64,000 nt of DNA from Micromonospora lupini (GTDB taxonomy: Bacteria; Actinomycetota; Actinomycetes; Mycobacteriales; Micromonosporaceae), in NCBI RefSeq assembly GCF_026342015.1, contig NZ_JAPENL010000002.1:2733001-2797000 (forward strand), read 5' to 3'. Below the pieces are notes generated by a model. The model saw only the letters and a list, made by a program, of their open reading frames with translations, ran no database searches and had not been told where the DNA came from. Made by a program: the position numbers and the translations under genes. This document shows positions 58,281 through 64,000 of the stretch, piece by piece; the first letter of the stretch is position 1, and each line of letters begins with the position of its first letter.

Positions 58281-58342
58281 GCGCACTCTCCCTCATCGAG
58301 AGTGCGCTGGCCCCGTGCATCTGCACGAGGGCCGTTTTTATT
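58280..58342 (+). terminator. Attenuator of ilvBNC: hairpin plus rho-independent terminator
   Basis: First stem AGCGCACTCTC/GAGAGTGCGCT (58280-58290 with 58298-58308), which begins in the leader stop codon. Directly after it comes a terminator, GGCCC CGTGC / GCACG (A) GGGCC (58309-58333) followed by GTTTTTATT. The order leader peptide, hairpin, terminator, structural gene is that of transcription attenuation. Confidence 0.75.
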
Positions 58343-58428
58343 GCCGTCGGAACCTGTCGCGACGGGCCCACGCCCGCCTCGCATCGCTGAACAAGCCCCA
58401 GCCACTCCAGCCGAAGGCCAGAACCGCC

Positions 58429-60315
58429 ATGACGAGACCCACGCCCGAGACCCTCGCCCACACCGCCCGGCGGGCCCGCGCGACCGCCGACCCGGCCGGC
58501 ACCGTCGACCCCGCCGCCGCCACGCGCCCCGCGGCCACCCCGGCTGCCCCGGCCGTACGGACAGTTGCTCCGGCCCAGGTCTCCGGCGCCGGCTCGCTGG
58601 TGCGGTCCCTGGAGGCGCTCGGCGTCGACGTCGTCTTCGGCATCCCGGGCGGCGCGATCCTGCCGGCGTACGACCCGCTCTACGACTCGACCGTCCGGCA
58701 CATCCTGGTCCGCCACGAGCAGGGCGCCGGGCACGCGGCGACCGGGTACGCGCAGGCCACCGGCAAGGTCGGCGTCTGCATGGCGACCTCCGGCCCGGGT
58801 GCGACAAACCTGGTCACGCCGATCGCCGACGCGTACATGGACTCGGTGGCGATGGTGGCGATCACCGGTCAGGTGGCCCGCCCGTCGATCGGCACCGACG
58901 CCTTCCAGGAGGCGGACATCCAGGGCATCACGCTGCCGATCACCAAGCACAACTTCCTCGTGCAGACCCCCGAGGAGATCCCGCAGGTGCTGGCCGAGGC
59001 GTTCCACCTGGCCAGCACCGGCCGGCCCGGCCCGGTGCTCGTCGACATCCCCAAGGACGTGCTCCAGGCGTCGACCACCTTCGCCTGGCCGCCCACGCTG
59101 GACCTGCCGGGCTACCGGCCCACCCTGCACCCGCACGGCAAGCAGATCCGCGAGGCGGCCCGACTGATGGCCGGCGCCCGCCGGCCGGTGCTCTACGTCG
59201 GTGGCGGGGTGCTCAAGGCCGGCGCCACCGACTCGCTGCGCCGGCTCGCCGAGCTGACCGGCATCCCGGTGGTCACCACGCTGATGGCGCTCGGGGCGTT
59301 CCCCGACTCGCACCAGCAGCACCTGGGGATGCCCGGCATGCACGGCACCGTCGCGGGCAACTACGCCCTGCAGAAGGCCGATCTGATCGTGGCGCTGGGC
59401 GCGCGGTTCGACGACCGGGTGACAGGCAAGCTCGACTCGTTCGCCCCGGACGCGGCGGTGGTCCACGCCGACATCGACCCCGCCGAGATCGGCAAGAACC
59501 GGCACGCGGACGTCCCGATCGTCGGTGACGCCCGGCACGTCATCGACGAGCTGGTCGCCGCCGTGGGCGTCGAGCGGTCGGCGGGGCGTGGCACCGACCT
59601 GGGCGACTGGTGGACCCAGCTGGACGACCTGCGCACCCGCTACCCGCTGGGCTACGAGGAGCCGTCCGACGGCACCCTCTCCCCGCACTACGTCATCAAG
59701 CGGCTGGGTGAGATCGTCGGCTCGGACGCGATCTTCGTGGCCGGGGTGGGGCAGCACCAGATGTGGGCGTCCCAGTTCATCTCCTACGAGAAGCCGTACA
59801 CCTGGTTGAACTCCGGCGGTCTCGGCACGATGGGCTACGCGGTGCCGGCGGCGATGGGCGCGAAGGTCGGCAAGCCGGACGCGGTGGTGTGGGCGATCGA
59901 CGGCGACGGCTGCTTCCAGATGACCAACCAGGAGTTGGCGACCTGCGCGCTGGAGGGCATCCCGGTCAAGATCGCCGTGATCAACAACGGCAACCTCGGC
60001 ATGGTCCGGCAGTGGCAGACGCTGTTCTACAACGAGCGCTACTCCAACACCGAGCTGGGCACCCACAAGCACCGCATCCCGGACTTCGTCAAGCTCGCCG
60101 AGGCACTGGGCTGCGTCGGGCTGCGCTGCGAGACCGCCGACGACGTGGACAAGACCATCGCCGCCGCCATGGAGATCAACGACGCCCCCGTGGTGATCGA
60201 CTTCGTGGTCGGCAAGGACGCCATGGTCTGGCCGATGGTCCCCGCCGGCACCAGCAACGACGAGATCATGTTCGCCCGCGGCGTCCGCCCGGTCTTCGAC
60301 GAGGACGACATCTAG
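58429..60315 (+). CDS. ilvB: Acetolactate synthase large subunit
   Basis: 628 residues from ATG 58429; the first 60 are a Thr/Ala/Pro-rich extension common in actinomycetes. TPP enzyme: catalytic Glu in VRHEQGAGHAATGYAQATG, FAD/herbicide-site residues in ITGQVARPSIGTDAFQEAD, quinone-type fold FDDRVTGK, and TPP/Mg site AIDGDGCFQMTNQ through VINNGNLGMVRQWQ. Condenses two pyruvates, or pyruvate with 2-oxobutyrate, as first common step of valine and isoleucine synthesis. Preceded by the attenuator; ilvN follows. Confidence 0.97.
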   Translation: MTRPTPETLAHTARRARATADPAGTVDPAAATRPAATPAAPAVRTVAPAQVSGAGSLVRSLEALGVDVVFGIPGGAILPAYDPLYDSTVRHILVRHEQGAGHAATGYAQATGKVGVCMATSGPGATNLVTPIADAYMDSVAMVAITGQVARPSIGTDAFQEADIQGITLPITKHNFLVQTPEEIPQVLAEAFHLASTGRPGPVLVDIPKDVLQASTTFAWPPTLDLPGYRPTLHPHGKQIREAARLMAGARRPVLYVGGGVLKAGATDSLRRLAELTGIPVVTTLMALGAFPDSHQQHLGMPGMHGTVAGNYALQKADLIVALGARFDDRVTGKLDSFAPDAAVVHADIDPAEIGKNRHADVPIVGDARHVIDELVAAVGVERSAGRGTDLGDWWTQLDDLRTRYPLGYEEPSDGTLSPHYVIKRLGEIVGSDAIFVAGVGQHQMWASQFISYEKPYTWLNSGGLGTMGYAVPAAMGAKVGKPDAVVWAIDGDGCFQMTNQELATCALEGIPVKIAVINNGNLGMVRQWQTLFYNERYSNTELGTHKHRIPDFVKLAEALGCVGLRCETADDVDKTIAAAMEINDAPVVIDFVVGKDAMVWPMVPAGTSNDEIMFARGVRPVFDEDDI

Positions 60316-60317
60316 TC

Positions 60318-60377
60318 ATGACCGAACTTTCCGAGCGCAGCGAGCGTCATGAGAGCATGACGAAGGAGACGCAGTGA
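60318..60377 (+). CDS. Possible 19-residue coupling ORF between ilvB and ilvN
   Basis: ATG 60318, 2 nt after the ilvB stop, opens MTELSERSERHESMTKETQ, whose TGA overlaps the ilvN GTG. It would carry ribosomes across the 58-nt gap. The stretch contains the direct repeat GAGCG(CA)GCGAGCG. No evidence beyond layout. Confidence 0.3.
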   Translation: MTELSERSERHESMTKETQ

Positions 60378-60889
60378 CGATGCACACCCTGTCCGTGCTG
60401 GTGGAGAACAAGCCCGGCGTGCTCGCCCGCGTCTCCGGCCTGTTCTCCCGGCGCGGGTTCAACATCGACAGCCTCGCCGTGGGCGAGACCGAGAACCCGG
60501 ACGTCTCCCGCATCACCATCGTGGTCAACGCGGAGTCGTCCCCGCTGGAGCAGGTCACCAAGCAGCTCAACAAGCTGGTCAACGTGCTCAAGATCGTTGA
60601 GCTGGATCCGCACGTCTCGGTCGCCCGGGAGTTGCTGCTGGTGAAGGTCCGCGCCGACCGGGCCGCCCGGTCCCAGGTGCTGGAGACCGTCAACCTGTTC
60701 CGCGCCCGGGTGGTCGACGTCGCGCCGGACACGCTGACCATCGAGGCCACCGGCACACCGGACAAGCTCGACGCGCTGCTGCGCGACCTCGAGCCGTTCG
60801 GCATCAAGGAAATGGTCCAGTCCGGGTTGGTGGCGATCGGGCGCGGCTCGCGTTCGATCACCGCCGGTCCCGCGCTGCGGGCCGCCTGA
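60374..60889 (+). CDS. ilvN: Acetolactate synthase small subunit
   Basis: 171 residues from GTG 60374; ATG 60380 is close by. AAGGAG lies 7 nt upstream. The N-terminal ACT domain reads LVENKPGVLARVSGLFSRRGFNIDSLAVG and the rest is the IlvN C-terminal domain (ELLLVKVRADRAARSQVLE, then LEPFGIKEMVQSGLVAIGRGSR). Binds IlvB, raises its activity and gives valine feedback inhibition. 56 nt separate it from ilvC. Confidence 0.96.
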   Translation: MTMHTLSVLVENKPGVLARVSGLFSRRGFNIDSLAVGETENPDVSRITIVVNAESSPLEQVTKQLNKLVNVLKIVELDPHVSVARELLLVKVRADRAARSQVLETVNLFRARVVDVAPDTLTIEATGTPDKLDALLRDLEPFGIKEMVQSGLVAIGRGSRSITAGPALRAA

Positions 60890-60945
60890 CCCATCCGCAC
60901 AGACCACGACGGGCCACCGAGGCCGTCGTACGAAAGGGAAGTCTC

Positions 60946-61959
<1,014 letters not shown>

Positions 61960-61983
61960 CCGTCCCACCCGGAACGGTCCACC

Positions 61984-62030
61984 GACGGCCCCGGGCCGGC
62001 GCTCTCCCCAGCGCCGCGCCCGGGGCCGTC
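61984..62030 (+). terminator. Large hairpin after ilvBNC
   Basis: About 19 paired bases: GACGGCCCCGGG plus CGGCGCT pair with AGCGCCG and CCCGGGGCCGTC around CTCCCC, with small bulges. No T tract. The rest of the 367-nt gap to serA holds the serA promoter region and no gene. Confidence 0.65.
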
Positions 62031-62207
62031 CGGCATCTGTGACATCGACGCGTCAGGCCCACGTACTGGGAGCGAGTGACGAACGCCTCGGACGAGTTCG
62101 CGTCGCGGCTACCGTTTCGGCGCGGTGAACGGCTGATGTCCGTCGCTCGACCGGGCGTGTGAGGGCCCTCACCCCGCAGACCGGAACACGCCGGCCAGCG
62201 CGGCCCC

Positions 62208-62213
62208 TACGAT
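62208..62213 (+). promoter_or_regulatory. Candidate -10 box of serA
   Basis: TACGAT, 113 nt before the serA ATG, is the best TANNNT in the gap; it would give a leader of roughly 105 nt. No clear -35. Confidence 0.35.
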
Positions 62214-62326
62214 CGCCTGTAGGTGCGCTGAGCCGGCACCTGACGGCCACGGCACGGATCAGCGCGGGGCGCAGTGCGGCGCCCCGCCGCCCGGGCCGAT
62301 CGCAAACACGACCTCTACGAGGACCG

Positions 62327-63925
62327 ATGAATCCTGTCGTACTGATCGCCGAAGAACTCGCCCCCGCCGCCATCGAGGTACTCGCTCACGACTTCGACGT
62401 CCGGCACGTCGACGGCACCGACCGTCCGGCCCTGCTCTCGGCGCTCTCCGAGGCCGACGCCGTCATCGTCCGCAGCGCGACCCAGATCGACGCCGAGGCC
62501 GTCGCCGCCGCGCCGCGACTCAAGGTGGTCGCCCGCGCGGGCGTCGGACTCGACAACGTCGAGGTGCCGGCCGCCACCGCGCGGGGCGTGATGGTCGTCA
62601 ACGCACCCACGTCGAACATCGTGTCCGCCGCCGAGCAGGCCGTCGCACTGCTGCTCGCCGTGGCACGCAACACCGCGAGCGCCAGCGCCGCGCTGAAGGC
62701 GGGGGAGTGGAAGCGGTCCAAGTACACGGGCGTCGAGGTGCAGGGCAAGACCGTCGGCGTGGTCGGGCTCGGCCGCATCGGGGTGCTCTTCGCGCAACGC
62801 ATCGCCGCGTTCGGCACCCGGCTCATCGCGTACGACCCGTACATCCAGCCGGCCCGTGCGGCGCAGCTCGGCGTACGCCTGGTGGGGCTGGAGGAGCTGC
62901 TGCGCGAGAGCGACTTCATCTCCATCCACCTGCCGAAGACCCCGGAGACGGTGGGCCTGATCGGTGAGAAGGAGCTGGCGATCGTCAAGCCCGGCGTCCG
63001 CATCGTGAACGCCGCCCGCGGTGGCCTGGTGGACGAGCAGGCGCTCGCGAACGCCATCGCCGAGGGTCGGGTCGCCGGCGCCGGCGTCGACGTCTACTCG
63101 AAGGAGCCCTGCACCTCCTCGCCGCTGTTCGCCTTCGACAACGTGGTGGCCACCCCGCACCTGGGCGCCTCCACCCACGAGGCGCAGGACAAGGCCGGCC
63201 TGGCCGTGGCCAAGAGCGTGAAGCTGGCGTTGCAGGGCGAGTTCGTCCCGGACGCGGTGAACGTGCAGGCCGGCGGCGTGGTCGCCGAGGACGTCCGGCC
63301 GCTGCTTCCGTTGGCCGAGAAGCTGGGCCGGGCGTTCACCGCCGTCGCCGGTGGGGTCGCCGCAAGCGTCGCCGTCGAGGTGCGTGGTGCGATCGTCGGC
63401 CACGACGTCTCGGTGCTCAAGCTCGCCGCGACCAAGGGCCTGTTCAGCTCGGTCGTCGAGGACCAGGTCACCTACGTCAACGCCCCGCACCTGGCCGCCG
63501 AGCGCGGCGTCGAGGTCACGCTTGACAGCCAGGCCGAGACGGCCGACCAGCCCACCCTGGTCACGGTGCGCGGCGCTCTGCCGGACGGCCGGACGGTAAG
63601 CGTCTCCGGCACTGTCACCCACTCGGGCGCCCGCGACGTCCCCCGGCTGACCGAGGTGGACGGTTTCGACGTGGAGATCGCCGCGGAGGGCATCCTGCTC
63701 TTCCTGCGCTACGCCGACCGGCCGGGCGTCGTCGGCACCGTCGGCACGCTGCTCGGCGAGTCGGGCATCAACATCGCCGCGATGCAGGTGGCCCGGCGTG
63801 AGGCCGGCGGCGAGACCTTGATGACGCTCACCGTCGACCAGGCGCTCGGCGCCGACCTGCTCACCTCGGCGGCCGACTCGATCGGCGCGACCGCCGCCAG
63901 CGCGGCGGACCTGCGCGACGAGTAG
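62327..63925 (+). CDS. serA: D-3-phosphoglycerate dehydrogenase, long form
   Basis: 532 residues from ATG 62327, with GAGGA just upstream. Substrate domain (VIVRSATQIDAEAV, VARAGVGLDNVE), NAD domain VGVVGLGRIGVLFAQRI with catalytic Arg in VNAARGGLVDEQAL and His in TPHLGASTHEAQ. The allosteric substrate-binding domain (about 320-450) and a C-terminal ACT domain (LRYADRPGVVGTVGTLLGESGINIAAMQV) complete the type I form. First step of serine synthesis from 3-phosphoglycerate, with serine feedback through ACT. Single-gene transcript. Confidence 0.97.
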   Translation: MNPVVLIAEELAPAAIEVLAHDFDVRHVDGTDRPALLSALSEADAVIVRSATQIDAEAVAAAPRLKVVARAGVGLDNVEVPAATARGVMVVNAPTSNIVSAAEQAVALLLAVARNTASASAALKAGEWKRSKYTGVEVQGKTVGVVGLGRIGVLFAQRIAAFGTRLIAYDPYIQPARAAQLGVRLVGLEELLRESDFISIHLPKTPETVGLIGEKELAIVKPGVRIVNAARGGLVDEQALANAIAEGRVAGAGVDVYSKEPCTSSPLFAFDNVVATPHLGASTHEAQDKAGLAVAKSVKLALQGEFVPDAVNVQAGGVVAEDVRPLLPLAEKLGRAFTAVAGGVAASVAVEVRGAIVGHDVSVLKLAATKGLFSSVVEDQVTYVNAPHLAAERGVEVTLDSQAETADQPTLVTVRGALPDGRTVSVSGTVTHSGARDVPRLTEVDGFDVEIAAEGILLFLRYADRPGVVGTVGTLLGESGINIAAMQVARREAGGETLMTLTVDQALGADLLTSAADSIGATAASAADLRDE

Positions 63926-63970
63926 GCAGTCGCGGCGCCGGCCGTAGCGGCGCGCAAGGCAACACCACGG

Positions 63971-63998
63971 GGGGCCCGGCGACATGCCGGGCCCCTCT
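63971..63998 (+). terminator. Terminator after serA
   Basis: A 10-bp perfect stem GGGGCCCGGC/GCCGGGCCCC with loop GACAT, followed by TCTGT at the window edge. Confidence 0.7.
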
Positions 63999-64000
63999 GT

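Overview
The window is high-GC actinobacterial chromosome. Gene content and order (etfBA, cysteine desulfurase-mnmA, ligA, gatCAB, ilvD, ilvBNC, serA), the GTG starts, the abundance of leaderless-type promoters and the XRE/DUF397 pair point to a Micromonosporaceae member, most likely Micromonospora or a close relative. That placement is inference from gene order and protein style; no 16S rRNA or other marker is present.

Layout. 0-8.9 kb: 3' end of an acetolactate-synthase-like TPP enzyme, a DrrAB-type ABC exporter with SARP-like direct repeats in its promoter, a large SARP/BTAD-NB-ARC-TPR regulator on the other strand, three small membrane proteins, a GNAT acetyltransferase and a hypothetical gene. 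9-18.3 kb: etfBA, an ECF sigma/anti-sigma pair (SigK/RskA-like), a secreted DUF4397 protein overlapping a class F-type sortase, cysteine desulfurase, mnmA, a MetE-C-like enzyme and a VOC protein. 18.3-31.8 kb: ADP-ribosylglycohydrolase, an orphan membrane-anchored PemK/MazF-like gene, ligA, a GGDEF-EAL protein with a repeat-expanded linker, gatCAB and an AceE-like E1/transketolase. 31.8-44.3 kb: metallophosphoesterase, sugar dehydrogenase lipoprotein, GAF-PP2C phosphatase, D-2-hydroxyacid dehydrogenase, a membrane protein, a degenerate GGDEF-EAL protein, and a LacI regulator divergent from a GH2 beta-mannosidase.

44.3-53.9 kb is an accessory island whose later part looks less biased in codon use than the core. 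It carries a MazG-like pyrophosphohydrolase, two tandem PD-(D/E)xK + DUF2075 helicase/nuclease paralogues, a DUF4352 gene with a damaged N-terminus, a four-gene operon with three related helical proteins, a DUF397 gene, a 5'-truncated XRE regulator and an IS30-family element beside a deletion scar. Each DUF2075 paralogue is preceded by the same approximately 85-nt promoter plus hairpin leader, which places the presumed ribosome-binding G tract inside a stem. This duplicated leader and its nuclease-helicase genes are the best candidate for an undescribed system.

53.9-64 kb is branched-chain amino acid and serine synthesis: ilvD (minus strand), a third GGDEF-EAL protein, then ilvB-ilvN-ilvC behind a leader peptide and terminator typical of attenuation, and serA. 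At least four intergenic inverted repeats with TGATC-type outer ends are scattered through the window, with one orphan arm next to the IS30 element.
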